Source: Pseudovibrio sp. Alg231-02 (GTDB lineage: Bacteria; Pseudomonadota; Alphaproteobacteria; Rhizobiales; Stappiaceae). Taken from it: a stretch of 64,000 bases of DNA. Of this stretch, positions 26,434 to 36,098 are shown piece after piece. The notes beneath the pieces are model-generated. The model saw only the letters and a list, made by a program, of their open reading frames with translations, was not told the DNA's origin and searched no databases. Position 1 is the stretch's first letter, and the number at the start of each line of letters is the position of its first letter. The stretch is taken from assembly GCF_900143565.1 (NCBI RefSeq), contig NZ_FREX01000011.1:75066-139065 (forward strand). The letters run 5' to 3'. The translations under genes and the position numbers were made by a program.

Positions 26434-26452
26434 AGTTTCATTCAATGGAACT
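26434..26452. promoter_or_regulatory. Palindromic IclR operator candidate
   Basis: AGTTTCATTCAATGGAACT is a palindrome in 16 of 19 positions, with the consensus half AGTTyCATT. Palindromes of this type and length are typical of IclR-family sites. It lies 29 bases before the GTG start of the binding protein gene, so it may overlap that promoter. A weaker related element, TTTCAATGGTCAAA, lies 18 bases upstream. Confidence 0.55.
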
Positions 26453-26480
26453 TATTTCTTGGCGATATTGGGAGGTTTAG

Positions 26481-27719
26481 GTGTTTAATTTTAGCAAGGT
26501 AGCTGCGAGCGGTTTCGCTGCAGCATTTATGATTTCAAGTTCCGCATATGCCGCTGGCGATCTGATTATCAATCTCGACCAGACGGATCCGGCTCCAAAA
26601 AAAGCATTTGAAGACATCGTGGCTGGCTTCTCCAAGGAGAACCCGGATGTGAACGTCATCGTCAACACGATGCATAAGGAGGGCTATAAAACCTCCATTC
26701 GCAACTTCCTCACAGCAGACGCGCCGGACCTGGCAACATGGTACGCGGGCAACCGCATGGCACCCTTCGTCAATGCGGGTCTGTTTGAAGACGTCTCGGA
26801 TGTCTGGGAGGAAAATGGTCTCAATGAGCAGCTGAAATCAGCAGCGGCATCCATGACCATTGATGGCAAAAAATGGGGTGTGCCCTACACGTACTACCAG
26901 TGGGGCATCTACTACCGCAAAGATATCTTCGAAGAGAAGGGCATTGCTGTTCCAACCAGCTGGGACGAACTGGTTGCAGCATCCGCAAAGCTCAAAGCAG
27001 CTGGCATTGACCCGTTCACAATCGGCACAAAAGCACTTTGGCCAACAGGCGGCTGGTTTGATTACATGAACCTGCGCGTCAACGGCTACGAGTTCCACAT
27101 GGACCTCACCGCAGGCAAGGTGCCTTACACTGACCCGCGTGTAAAAGCGACTTTCGACAAGTGGGCCGAGCTGGTCAAGCCAGGCTACTACAACGCTAAC
27201 CATGCAGCGTTGGACTGGCAGGAAGCTGTGCCAGCACTCGTGCAGGGCAAAGCGGCGATGTACCTGATGGGCAACTTCGCAGTTGACGTGTTCAAGAACG
27301 GTGGCCTGAAGGAAGAGCAGATCGGCTTTATGCAGTTCCCGGAAATCACACCGGGCATTCCAATGGCTGAAGATGCACCGACCGACACCATTCACATTCC
27401 TGCAAATGCCAAAAACAAGGAAGATGCGAAGAAGTTCCTTGCTTACATGGCGCGTGCAGATGTGCAGACGGCAACAAACGTCACACTCGGTCAGTTGCCT
27501 GTAAACTCCGGTGCAGAACGTCCTGAAGAGCGCATCCTGCAGCAGGGCTTCGACATGCTCTCCAATGCGTATGCGCTGGCGCAGTTCTACGACCGTGATG
27601 CTCCGGCAGCAATGGCAAAGGCTGGCATGGAAGGCTTTCAGGAATTCATGGTGAAGCCAGAGCGGGCTGACGCCATTCTGGACCGTCTCGAGAAGATCCG
27701 GACCCGTGTCTATAAGTAG
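26481..27719 (+). CDS. Sugar ABC transporter substrate-binding protein
   Basis: This periplasmic CUT1-type binding protein (family 1 extracellular solute binding) has 412 residues. The GTG start at 26481 follows GGAGG at 26471. A signal peptide ends SSSAYA-AGD. Typical features are DLATWYAGNRMAPFVNAGLFEDVSD and a hinge near LAYMARADVQT. As first gene of the catabolic operon it probably delivers galactose, a galactoside or a galactonate-related ligand, inferred from the downstream enzymes. Confidence 0.92.
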   Translation: MFNFSKVAASGFAAAFMISSSAYAAGDLIINLDQTDPAPKKAFEDIVAGFSKENPDVNVIVNTMHKEGYKTSIRNFLTADAPDLATWYAGNRMAPFVNAGLFEDVSDVWEENGLNEQLKSAAASMTIDGKKWGVPYTYYQWGIYYRKDIFEEKGIAVPTSWDELVAASAKLKAAGIDPFTIGTKALWPTGGWFDYMNLRVNGYEFHMDLTAGKVPYTDPRVKATFDKWAELVKPGYYNANHAALDWQEAVPALVQGKAAMYLMGNFAVDVFKNGGLKEEQIGFMQFPEITPGIPMAEDAPTDTIHIPANAKNKEDAKKFLAYMARADVQTATNVTLGQLPVNSGAERPEERILQQGFDMLSNAYALAQFYDRDAPAAMAKAGMEGFQEFMVKPERADAILDRLEKIRTRVYK

Positions 27720-27741
27720 TAGATAGGCGGAATTCTTAAGT

Positions 27742-27767
27742 AGGGTGGCGGAAGATTTCGCCGCCCT
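27742..27767 (+). other. Intercistronic stem-loop after the binding protein gene
   Basis: A nine-base stem, AGGGTGGCG with CGCCGCCCT, has one G-U pair, a GAAGATTT loop and no T-run after it. Such hairpins between binding protein and permease genes are known to stabilise the upstream message and give excess binding protein. Confidence 0.55.
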
Positions 27768-27819
27768 ATGCTCTAGGAATAAACAGCGCAGAAGCATGAT
27801 CTTCTGCAGGAGGACATAG

Positions 27820-28797
27820 ATGAGCGAGCAGGCCTTGGCTCCTGTATCTTCCGGAAACTCACCAAAGTTTTCTGGAGGACCTGCCACATCAGGCGCCAGC
27901 AAAACCAGATCGTCAAAGTGGATTGCCAACCAGCGCAAACTTGCACCCTGGCTGTTTTTAGCGCCGGGTGTTGTGATGTTTCTGGTCTATGTGATCGCGC
28001 CAATCGGCCAGTCACTCTGGATCAGCTTGTATGAGTGGGATGGCATCGGCGTCAAAACCTTCATCGGCATTGCAAATTATATTGAGCTTATAGATGACGA
28101 GGCGTTTTACACCGCGCTGTACAACAACGTGTTGTGGCTCGTGCTGTACATGCTGGCAGTGCCTGCCGGATTACTGATTGCGATTTTCCTCAATCAGACT
28201 GTGACGGGCATTCGTATCTATAAGTCTCTGTTTTTCTTCCCTTTTGTCATCAGTCAGATTGTCGTCGGCCTCATCTTCTCATGGTTTTATGCCCCCAACT
28301 TCGGTTTGTTCACCAAGCTGCTGGAGTTTATGGGGGTGGAAGGCATTGCTATCCTTGCTGACGAGCGCTTTGTCACCTACGGCATCATCGTCGCTGGCCT
28401 TTGGCCGCAGATCGCATATTGCATGATCCTGTACCTGACGGGCCTCAACAACGTCTCACCAGACCAGATCGAAGCGGCGCGGCTGGATGGGGCAAAAGGC
28501 TGGAAGATGCTGTGGTATGTCATCATCCCGCAGCTACGCCCAGCCACCTTCATCGCAGTTGTCGTCACAATCATCGGCGCGCTACGCTCGTTTGATCTGG
28601 TCTCCATCATGACCAGCGGTGGCCCGTACGGGTCCAGTCGTGTGCTCTCCTATTACATGTACGAGCAAGCTCTGTCCGAATATGGCTTCCGCATGGGTTA
28701 CGGCGCCTCCATCGCTGTTGTGCTCTTCGCTATCATGATGGTGTTCATCACGCTCTTCATTGTGCGTATGCTGAAAGATGAGAGGGAGGGCTACTAA
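27820..28797 (+). CDS. Sugar ABC transporter permease 1
   Basis: The 325-residue inner membrane permease has six core segments after an N-terminal cytosolic stretch of about 45 residues rich in Ser and Ala. The coupling EAA motif is EAARLDGAKGWKMLWYVIIPQLRP. It pairs with the next permease; GGAGG-like text precedes it and the stop is followed immediately by the partner start. It is a MalF-like subunit of the CUT1 importer. Confidence 0.92.
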   Translation: MSEQALAPVSSGNSPKFSGGPATSGASKTRSSKWIANQRKLAPWLFLAPGVVMFLVYVIAPIGQSLWISLYEWDGIGVKTFIGIANYIELIDDEAFYTALYNNVLWLVLYMLAVPAGLLIAIFLNQTVTGIRIYKSLFFFPFVISQIVVGLIFSWFYAPNFGLFTKLLEFMGVEGIAILADERFVTYGIIVAGLWPQIAYCMILYLTGLNNVSPDQIEAARLDGAKGWKMLWYVIIPQLRPATFIAVVVTIIGALRSFDLVSIMTSGGPYGSSRVLSYYMYEQALSEYGFRMGYGASIAVVLFAIMMVFITLFIVRMLKDEREGY

Positions 28798-28798
28798 G

Positions 28799-29647
28799 AT
28801 GTTTCCAACTCCCGTCGCAAATGCATCCGCACCAACCCGTGTCGCTTACAAAGTGGCCCTGCCAATCTCCTTAGTGGTCTGGCTCTTGCCGCTGATCGGC
28901 GTCATGGTCACCTCCATCCGCCCGGGCTCAGACCTTGCCATGGGCAACTACTTCGGTGTGCCCTCCTCGTTTGAGCTGGGCAACTACCTGACCGTTTTCC
29001 AAAACACGCCCATGGGCCTGTTCATCATGAATTCGTTCAAGGTCACTATCCCAACCGTGATTGGTGCTGTTGCCCTGTCATGCCTGACCGGATACGCGCT
29101 GGCGACCTACAAGTTCAAAACCAATCTCTGGCTGTTCTTCATGTTCGTGGCAGGTAACTTCGTACCCTTTCAGATCCTCATGGTGCCGGTTCGTGACCTC
29201 ACGCTCAAAATGGGCCTATACGACACGGTGACAGGTCTGGTGCTCTTTCACGTGGCCTTCCAGACGGGCTTTTGTACGCTCTTCATGCGCAACTTCATCA
29301 AGGCACTGCCGAGTGAACTGATCGAAGCCGCCCGTGTGGAAGGCGTCTCGGAACTGCGTATCTTCTGGTTCGTGGTGCTGCCACTCATGCGGCCCGCCAT
29401 CGCGGCCTTGTCGGTGCTCATCTTCACCTTCATCTGGAATGACTTCTTCTGGGCGACCGTTCTGGTGCAGGGCACGCATGCCATGCCAGTCACAGGTGGC
29501 ATCATCTCGCTCAATGGTCAGTGGGTTGCTCAATGGCATCTGGTATCAGCCGGGTCCGTCGTTGCAGCCATGCCTCCGGTCATCATGTTCTTCCTCATGC
29601 AAAAACACTTCATTGCAGGGCTAACGCTGGGGGCGACCAAGGGCTGA
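28799..29647 (+). CDS. Sugar ABC transporter permease 2
   Basis: The 282-residue MalG-like permease starts at ATG 28799 behind GAGGGAGG, overlapping nothing but leaving one base after permease 1. It has six segments and the coupling motif EAARVEGVSELRIFWFVVLP. With the binding protein, permease 1 and the divergent UgpC-type ATPase it makes a complete importer. Confidence 0.92.
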   Translation: MFPTPVANASAPTRVAYKVALPISLVVWLLPLIGVMVTSIRPGSDLAMGNYFGVPSSFELGNYLTVFQNTPMGLFIMNSFKVTIPTVIGAVALSCLTGYALATYKFKTNLWLFFMFVAGNFVPFQILMVPVRDLTLKMGLYDTVTGLVLFHVAFQTGFCTLFMRNFIKALPSELIEAARVEGVSELRIFWFVVLPLMRPAIAALSVLIFTFIWNDFFWATVLVQGTHAMPVTGGIISLNGQWVAQWHLVSAGSVVAAMPPVIMFFLMQKHFIAGLTLGATKG

Positions 29648-29657
29648 CAAAATACCG

Positions 29658-29688
29658 GAAGCAGGAATGCCCCAAGCAATCCTGCTTC
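29658..29688 (+). other. Intergenic stem-loop between importer and catabolic genes
   Basis: GAAGCAGGA pairs perfectly with TCCTGCTTC around a 13-base loop, without a clear T-run. It may be a partial terminator or an RNA-processing site separating transport from enzyme genes. Confidence 0.45.
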
Positions 29689-29767
29689 TCAAAATCCATC
29701 AATGCCGAAGGCGCCTGAAAATGTGCCTGAAGCTAATAATAAACATAAAAGGGAACAGGGGGCATAA

Positions 29768-30745
29768 GTGAACCAAGTGGCATCGCCAAATAACGACCTC
29801 CGTCAGATCACAAAGGCAAGCAGCTGGGTCGCCGTGGACTGGGGGACCTCCAGTCTTCGCGCATGGCTGATTGACGAAAACGGTGTAACGCAAAACAACG
29901 CAAAATCAACGCAAGGTGCGGGAACACTGCAACCTTCTGAATTTGAAGGTGTTTTGCTGGGTTTGATCGGAGACTGGTTACACAGCAACGCAAAACCAAC
30001 GCAAGTGTTCATTTGCGGCATGGCTGGCAGCCGTCAGGGCTGGCAAGAGGCAGAATATGTGCCTGTGCCAACCAAACTGACAGAACTGCACCAGCATCTG
30101 GTTGCACCCAAAACAAGTAATGCCCGCATCCAACCGTTCATAGTGCCCGGTCTCTGCCAAAAATCAGAGCAGCACCCGGATGTTATGCGCGGTGAAGAGA
30201 CACTCCTACTCGGCATTCTCTATGAGTTATCCGACAAATCCGGCGTTTTCTGCCTGCCTGGCACCCACAGCAAATGGGTAGAGATGGAAGAGGGGACAGT
30301 AACGCGTACCTCCACCTTCCTGAGTGGAGAGTTATTCGCGCTCACCGCCAAACAATCCATCCTCCGACATTCGCTGGATACGCAGGCAGAGCTGGACAAG
30401 GATGTTTTCCTCACCACGCTGGATCAGCTGAAAAATCAGGAAGCTACACTGCTCGGCAACCTGTTTGGTCTGCGCGCCGGACAGCTGCTCAACAACACCA
30501 GCACACAGGCAGGCGCTTCCAAACTTTCCGCACTTGTTATCGGAACAGAGCTTCTCGACATGCTCGCAAAGTGCGGGGACAACCCACCCAAGCAAGTCCA
30601 CCTCGTTGGGGGCAACACGCTTGCACAAAATTACGCGCTGGCCCTGCAGCATCTCGGCTTAACACCGATCGTGCATGATGCAGACAAAGCCGCACTCACT
30701 GGACTATCCGCCGTCAGACAAGGGGCACTCAATGACAACAGTTAA
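29768..30745 (+). CDS. dgoK: 2-dehydro-3-deoxygalactonokinase
   Basis: DgoK phosphorylates 2-keto-3-deoxygalactonate at O-6. The 325-residue protein has the ASKHA-like opening VAVDWGTSSLRAWLID, the segment GMAGSRQGWQEAEYVPVP and LPGTHSKWVEMEEG, all characteristic of the DgoK family. The GTG start follows a G-rich ribosome site. Its end overlaps dgoA by 14 bases. It is the kinase step of the oxidative galactose route. Confidence 0.93.
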   Translation: MNQVASPNNDLRQITKASSWVAVDWGTSSLRAWLIDENGVTQNNAKSTQGAGTLQPSEFEGVLLGLIGDWLHSNAKPTQVFICGMAGSRQGWQEAEYVPVPTKLTELHQHLVAPKTSNARIQPFIVPGLCQKSEQHPDVMRGEETLLLGILYELSDKSGVFCLPGTHSKWVEMEEGTVTRTSTFLSGELFALTAKQSILRHSLDTQAELDKDVFLTTLDQLKNQEATLLGNLFGLRAGQLLNNTSTQAGASKLSALVIGTELLDMLAKCGDNPPKQVHLVGGNTLAQNYALALQHLGLTPIVHDADKAALTGLSAVRQGALNDNS

Positions 30746-31370
30746 ACAAACACCAGAGCGCAACCTCATGGCTATCCTCCGTGGAGTGAAGCCTGCTGAG
30801 ATTTTGGATATTGTGGAAGTGCTTATAGAAGCAGGCTTTTCACAGATCGAGGTGCCACTCAATTCGCCAGAGGCACTCAAGTCTATCACTATGGCACAAA
30901 ACAAGTTCGGCAAGTTATCCGCCATCGGCGCGGGGACAGTTCTCACAGCAGAGCAAGTCAAACAGGTCCGCGCAGCAGGCGGAATCTTCATCGTCTCTCC
31001 CAACTACGATGAAGATGTTATCCGCACCACCAAGGCAGAAGGCATGGCCTCCTATCCGGGAGTTCTCACCCCGTCAGAATGCTTTGCCGCGCTGAAGGCA
31101 GGGGCTGATGCACTCAAGATCTTCCCGGCCTTTCAGGTGGGAGTAAAAGGCATTCAGGCAGTGCGTGCTGTGCTGCCGAAAGAGACCCTTGTGTATGCCG
31201 TTGGCGGTGTCGGCCCTGCGGAATTTGCGCAGTATGTGGAAGCAGGCTGTCAGGGCTTCGGCATGGCAAGCAACCTTTACAAGCCGGGGCACACCGCCGC
31301 GCAGGTTTCTGAAAACGCAAAAGAAATGGTTGCAGCATACGATGCGCTCAAACTCGGAGAGAGTGCATGA
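30732..31370 (+). CDS. dgoA: 2-dehydro-3-deoxy-6-phosphogalactonate aldolase
   Basis: This 212-residue class I aldolase splits KDPGal to pyruvate and glyceraldehyde 3-phosphate. The Schiff-base lysine is Lys129 in ADALKIFPA, and catalytic Glu40 is in SQIEVPLNSP. The start ATG at 30732 lies inside the end of dgoK, and its stop overlaps the lactonase gene (ATGA). KDPG aldolase activity is also possible, but the neighbouring dgoK favours the galactonate branch. Confidence 0.93.
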   Translation: MTTVKQTPERNLMAILRGVKPAEILDIVEVLIEAGFSQIEVPLNSPEALKSITMAQNKFGKLSAIGAGTVLTAEQVKQVRAAGGIFIVSPNYDEDVIRTTKAEGMASYPGVLTPSECFAALKAGADALKIFPAFQVGVKGIQAVRAVLPKETLVYAVGGVGPAEFAQYVEAGCQGFGMASNLYKPGHTAAQVSENAKEMVAAYDALKLGESA

Positions 31371-32239
31371 GTGAGCCCTATGTTTTCGCCAAAACAGAAT
31401 GCAGCTTAGGGGAGGGCCCTCTTTGGAGCGCCCGCCATGACGCGCTGTTTTGGGTGGACATCAACAATCATCTGGTGCTGAAAAAGGGCATAACCGGTCC
31501 TATTGAAACATGGAAGTTCGATGAGCCGGTCTCCGCCTTTGCGCAGATCCCAAGCAGCGATGACTTCATGTTATCCTCTGCAACAGGTCTGTATCGCTGG
31601 TCTCCGGGAACGCACACTCGCAACCTTATCCTCCCTGTCGAGGACCAAAACCCTGTCACCCGCTCCAACGACGCCCGCACCGACCGTACCGGCGGGTTCT
31701 GGATTTCCTCCATGGGCCACAAAGCAGAAAAAGGCGCAGGCAGCCTTTATCGCTTTTTCAAGGGGGAATTAGCGAAGGTTGCCAGCGACATCACAATCCC
31801 GAATTCCCTTTGTTTCTCGCCAGATGGGGACACTGCGTACTTTTCAGACACGGTGACATCTCAGATCATCAAATGGTCACTAAATGCGCAAACTGGCCTG
31901 CCAGAAGGGCCCGCGGAGATATTTGCTGATATCTCCGGGACAGGATTTGGCCCCGACGGTTCCGTGGTTGATGCTGAGGGATATCTCTGGAACGCTCAAT
32001 GGGGCGGATACAGAGTCGTTCGCTATAAACCTGATGGAATGGTGGATCGCATTATTGAGATTGACGCAAGTCAGGCATCTTGTCCTGCGTTTGGTGGGGC
32101 CGACTACAAAACGCTGTTCATTACCACGGCTCGCGAAAACCTGAGTGAGGAGCAATTGGCGAAAGAGCCTCTCGCTGGATCGGTTTTTGCAGTCCCTATT
32201 GATACTCCAGGTCTGCCAGACCCTGAACTACAAATGTGA
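31367..32239 (+). CDS. SMP-30/gluconolactonase-family sugar lactonase
   Basis: This 290-residue six-bladed propeller hydrolyses sugar-acid lactones with a divalent metal. The ligand regions are ECSLGEGPLW (Glu16), SNDARTDRTGGFWISSMG, NSLCFSPDGDTAYFSDT and GFGPDGSVVDAEG. It would open galactonolactone to galactonate, between a sugar dehydrogenase not seen here and the dehydratase two genes on. It is translationally coupled to dgoA by ATGA. Confidence 0.9.
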   Translation: MSEPYVFAKTECSLGEGPLWSARHDALFWVDINNHLVLKKGITGPIETWKFDEPVSAFAQIPSSDDFMLSSATGLYRWSPGTHTRNLILPVEDQNPVTRSNDARTDRTGGFWISSMGHKAEKGAGSLYRFFKGELAKVASDITIPNSLCFSPDGDTAYFSDTVTSQIIKWSLNAQTGLPEGPAEIFADISGTGFGPDGSVVDAEGYLWNAQWGGYRVVRYKPDGMVDRIIEIDASQASCPAFGGADYKTLFITTARENLSEEQLAKEPLAGSVFAVPIDTPGLPDPELQM

Positions 32240-32243
32240 TCTC

Positions 32244-34244
32244 ATGAGCGATAAGAAACACTTAGGTATCTGTTACTACCCAGAACACTGGTCAGAGGAC
32301 TTATGGCAGCAAGATGCCAAAGAAATGGCCGAGCTGGGCATTACCTATGTGCGCATCGCTGAGTTCGCCTGGTCGCGTATTGAGCCTGAACCAGGGCGTT
32401 TCTCATGGGATTGGCTGGACAGCGCAATTGAGACTCTCGCAAGTGCGGGTCTCAAGATCGTAATGTGCACCCCAACTGCTACACCTCCACGCTGGATGGT
32501 GGATAAACACCCGGACATGCTCGCCGTTGACGAGAACGGCCACCCCCGAAAATTCGGCAGCCGCCGCCACTACTGCTTCTCCCACGAAGGCTACCGCTGG
32601 GAATCCCGCCGGATCACAGAAATCCTCGCTGAGCGATATGGTAATCACCCCTCTGTCGCAGCTTGGCAAACCGACAATGAGTACGGCTGTCATGAGACTG
32701 TCCGTTCCTGGTCTGGCTCCGCCCACAAGGCCTTCCAACTCTGGCTGGCGCAAAAGTACGGCAATATCAAAGCCTTGAATGAGGCTTGGGGCAATGTGTT
32801 CTGGTCAATGGAATACAACAGCTTTGAGCAGGTCGATCTGCCAAACCTGACGGTGACAGAGAGTAACCCGTCTCATAGGCTTGATTTCAAACGGTTTTCA
32901 TCAGATCAAGTCGCTGAGTTCAACGGAGAGCAAGTTGATATCTTGCGCAAGCTCTCTCCGGGCCGCTCAATCCTCCATAACTTCATGGGCAACACGTTTT
33001 CCTTCGACCACTACAAGGTCGGAGACCAGCTCGATATCTCCAGCTGGGATTGCTATCCCCTTGGGTTCCACAGCCAATATCAGATGGAAAACCCGCAGGG
33101 CACACCTGATGGCTACTGGGAAGACTATTTCCAGCAAGGCGATCCCGATTATCAGGCCTTCCACCACGACCTTTACAGACAAGCTGGTCATGGCCGCCTC
33201 TGGATCATGGAGCTGCAACCCGGCCCCGTGAATTGGGCACCGTATAACCCAATCCCACTGAAGGGAATGGTGCGCTTGTGGAGCTGGGAAGCTTTCGCCC
33301 ATGGTGCTGAAACCACAAGCTATTTCCGCTGGCGACAGGCCCCATTCGCACAGGAGCAAATGCATGCAGGGCTCAAGCAGACCGATAATAAGCCTGCGCA
33401 GGCTTATGTCGAAGCCGCTCAGGTTTCCCGCGAAATTGAGGAGCTGGGCGCATTCACCCCGTCAGAAGCTCCTGTTGCACTCATTGTTGACTACGAAAGT
33501 CACTGGGCACACGAAACTCAGCAGCAGGGTCAAGACTTTAGCTACTTCCGTCTCGTCCTCTCCTACTACCGCGCGCTGAGACAAAAGGGTGTTGATGTAG
33601 AAGTCATCAGACCAGCCTCTCAGGACTTATCCCCCTACAAGCTGGTCATTGTCCCCGCCCTTTATGCAATGAGCGAGGAACTCTCAGAAAACCTCAAAGC
33701 CTACATCGAGTTCGGCGGTGTCGTCCTCGGTGGTCCCCGATTGGCTCAGAAAGACAAGAACTACCAGATCTCTCAAAAGACCTTACATCTTCCTGAACCC
33801 TTTGAAGGCGTTGAGGTTCTACGTGTCAGTACCAGCCCGATAAAGTTTGCGATACCAGTCTCAGACCTGGCAGATCAGGAACGCGGCAAAGCCTATGTCT
33901 GGCAAGAAGAGGTCACCACCAGCTTGCCAATCCTGTTCGAAGACGAGAGCGGTCAACCGATCTTCATGGGCGAAAACAACATCTACTACGTCTCCGCCTG
34001 GGCCGACCCAACACTCATGAGTGCCATTCTGGATGAGGTCTTCAAACCTGCCAAAATTGATAAGGTGGAATTGCCGAGCGGATTGAGAAGAAGCAAAACA
34101 TCTGTCGGCGCTTTCTACTATAACTATTCGAAAAATAAGATGAATTTGAAAGCGCTGCGTCTTGCTGATGCAGCGGAATTGGATGGATTGGAGCTGCCTC
34201 CAGCAGGGGTTGCTCTGGTTCGGGAAGGAACTGAAGAGCTATGA
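32244..34244 (+). CDS. GH42 beta-galactosidase
   Basis: The 666-residue enzyme (ATG 32244) is a cytosolic GH42 beta-galactosidase. It opens [10 protein letters not shown], has the acid/base Glu146 in [10 protein letters not shown] and the nucleophile Glu323 in [13 protein letters not shown]. Trimerisation and C-terminal beta domains follow, and no signal peptide is present. It would release galactose from imported galactosides. Its stop overlaps the dehydratase gene by four bases, so hydrolysis and oxidation genes are co-expressed. Confidence 0.93.
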   Translation: MSDKKHLGICYYPEHWSEDLWQQDAKEMAELGITYVRIAEFAWSRIEPEPGRFSWDWLDSAIETLASAGLKIVMCTPTATPPRWMVDKHPDMLAVDENGHPRKFGSRRHYCFSHEGYRWESRRITEILAERYGNHPSVAAWQTDNEYGCHETVRSWSGSAHKAFQLWLAQKYGNIKALNEAWGNVFWSMEYNSFEQVDLPNLTVTESNPSHRLDFKRFSSDQVAEFNGEQVDILRKLSPGRSILHNFMGNTFSFDHYKVGDQLDISSWDCYPLGFHSQYQMENPQGTPDGYWEDYFQQGDPDYQAFHHDLYRQAGHGRLWIMELQPGPVNWAPYNPIPLKGMVRLWSWEAFAHGAETTSYFRWRQAPFAQEQMHAGLKQTDNKPAQAYVEAAQVSREIEELGAFTPSEAPVALIVDYESHWAHETQQQGQDFSYFRLVLSYYRALRQKGVDVEVIRPASQDLSPYKLVIVPALYAMSEELSENLKAYIEFGGVVLGGPRLAQKDKNYQISQKTLHLPEPFEGVEVLRVSTSPIKFAIPVSDLADQERGKAYVWQEEVTTSLPILFEDESGQPIFMGENNIYYVSAWADPTLMSAILDEVFKPAKIDKVELPSGLRRSKTSVGAFYYNYSKNKMNLKALRLADAAELDGLELPPAGVALVREGTEEL

Positions 34245-36034
34245 CTGAAGCTCCAAAAACAAAACTCCGCTCACAAGAGTGGTTTGACTCGCCAGACGAT
34301 CCGGGCATGACCGCACTGTATCTGGAGCGCTACCTGAATTACGGCATTACGCGTGAAGAGCTTCAGTCAGGCCGACCGATTATCGGTATTGCCCAGACGG
34401 GGTCCGATTTATCCCCGTGCAACCGTCACCATCTGGTGCTGGCAGAGCGCGTACGCGAAGGCATCCGCGAAATGGGCGGCATCTGCTTCGAGTTTCCTGT
34501 TCATCCTATTCAGGAAACCGGCAAACGCCCAACCGCAGCGCTTGATCGCAACCTTGCCTATCTCGGACTTGTCGAGACCCTCTATGGTTATCCGCTCGAT
34601 GGTGTTGTTCTGACCATCGGCTGCGACAAGACCACACCAGCGCTGCTCATGGCCGCCGCAACCGTCAACATTCCCGCCATCTGCCTGACTGTTGGACCAA
34701 TGCTCAATGGCTATCACAAGGGAGAGCGTGTTGGCTCCGGTACGGTTATCTGGAAAGCCCGCAAGATGTTGGCCACCGGAGAGATCGACTACAAAGAGTT
34801 CATGGAAATGGCTGCAGATTCTGCGCCATCCGTTGGTTACTGCAACACCATGGGTACGGCGTCTACCATGAATTCGCTTGCAGAAGCTCTGGGCATGAGC
34901 CTGCCCGGTTGCGCATCTATCCCCGCACCATATCGCGAACGCGGCCAGATCTCATATGAGACTGGCAAGCGCATCGTGCAGATGGTGCATGACGATCAAA
35001 AGCCGTCAGATGTCCTCACACGCAAGGCGTTTGAAAACGCAATTGCAGTGAACTCGGCCATCGGTGGTTCAACCAATGCGCCAATACATATCAACGCTAT
35101 CGCACGACATATCGGCGTTGAGCTGCACAATGATGACTGGCAGAACCTGGGCCATAAAATCCCACTGCTTGCCAACGTTCAACCGGCTGGGGCTTACCTT
35201 TCAGAAGAGTTCCATCGTGCAGGCGGTATACCGGGCATCTTCTCAGAGCTGATGAAACATGACCACATTCATAAAGATGCTGTCACTGTTTCAGGAAAGA
35301 CCACAGGTGAAATCTATGGAGAGAGCACAGTTGCCGACTACGACGTGATCTACTCCTATGATAAGCCGATGATGAAAGACGCCGGGTTCCTCAACCTCAA
35401 AGGCAATCTCTTTAAATCCGCAATCATGAAAACCTCTGTGATTTCAAAGGATTTCAGAGAGCGTTATCTGTCTAATCCAGATGATTTAGATGCTTTTGAG
35501 GGCAAGGTTGTGGTGTTTGATGGCCCTGAAGAGTACCACCACAACATCAACAACGAGGCTCTTGGCATTGACGCCAACACAATCCTCGTCATTCGCGGAA
35601 CTGGCCCGATCGGCTATCCGGGCGGTGCTGAGGTTGTCAACATGCAGCCGCCGGATGAGCTCTTGAAGCAAGGCATTGATGCACTGCCATGTATCGGTGA
35701 TGGTCGTCAGTCAGGCACCTCAGGCTCTCCCTCTATCCTCAACGCATCCCCGGAAGCCGCCGTCATGGGTGGTCTCGCATTGTTGCGTAACGGAGATATC
35801 GTTCGCCTTGATCTGAACAAGGGGGAAGCGAATGTGCTGATCTCTGAGGAGGAGCTGGCGAAGCGAAAGCAGGAGCTAGCTGAAAGTGGTGGCTATGAAT
35901 TCCCTGAGCATCAAACGCCGTGGCAGGAAATTCAGCGCGGTATTGTAGATCAGTTTGATGAAGGCATGGTGTTGAAACCAGCCGTCAAATACCAGCGCAT
36001 CGCGCAAAAAGGCCTGCCGCGTCATAGTCATTGA
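34241..36034 (+). CDS. Ilv/Edd-family sugar-acid dehydratase (probable galactonate dehydratase)
   Basis: This 597-residue iron-sulphur dehydratase has the three family cysteines Cys60 ([10 protein letters not shown]), Cys128 ([10 protein letters not shown]) and Cys201 ([10 protein letters not shown]), plus [14 protein letters not shown]. The size and the N-terminal [15 protein letters not shown] match the pentonate/hexonate dehydratases (arabinonate, xylonate, galactonate) rather than IlvD or 6-phosphogluconate dehydratase. Next to dgoK and dgoA, galactonate is the likeliest substrate, giving 2-keto-3-deoxygalactonate. Arabinonate or fuconate activity is possible. Confidence 0.88.
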   Translation: MTEAPKTKLRSQEWFDSPDDPGMTALYLERYLNYGITREELQSGRPIIGIAQTGSDLSPCNRHHLVLAERVREGIREMGGICFEFPVHPIQETGKRPTAALDRNLAYLGLVETLYGYPLDGVVLTIGCDKTTPALLMAAATVNIPAICLTVGPMLNGYHKGERVGSGTVIWKARKMLATGEIDYKEFMEMAADSAPSVGYCNTMGTASTMNSLAEALGMSLPGCASIPAPYRERGQISYETGKRIVQMVHDDQKPSDVLTRKAFENAIAVNSAIGGSTNAPIHINAIARHIGVELHNDDWQNLGHKIPLLANVQPAGAYLSEEFHRAGGIPGIFSELMKHDHIHKDAVTVSGKTTGEIYGESTVADYDVIYSYDKPMMKDAGFLNLKGNLFKSAIMKTSVISKDFRERYLSNPDDLDAFEGKVVVFDGPEEYHHNINNEALGIDANTILVIRGTGPIGYPGGAEVVNMQPPDELLKQGIDALPCIGDGRQSGTSGSPSILNASPEAAVMGGLALLRNGDIVRLDLNKGEANVLISEEELAKRKQELAESGGYEFPEHQTPWQEIQRGIVDQFDEGMVLKPAVKYQRIAQKGLPRHSH

Positions 36035-36049
36035 TTGTGGTTCAAAACG

Positions 36050-36082
36050 AAAAAAGCCGCCTCAGATTGAGGCGGCTTTTTT
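36050..36082. terminator. Bidirectional terminator between dehydratase and putA
   Basis: AAAAAAGCCGCCTCA pairs with TGAGGCGGCTTTTTT around a GAT loop, giving A-run and T-run symmetry. It ends the galactose operon on the plus strand and putA on the minus strand. Confidence 0.92.
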
Positions 36083-36098
36083 GTTGTTTAAGAACAGC

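Noticed and set aside
26838-27938. Minus-strand open frame of 366 codons
   Set aside because: It is antisense to the sugar-binding protein and start of the permease; composition is not protein-like.
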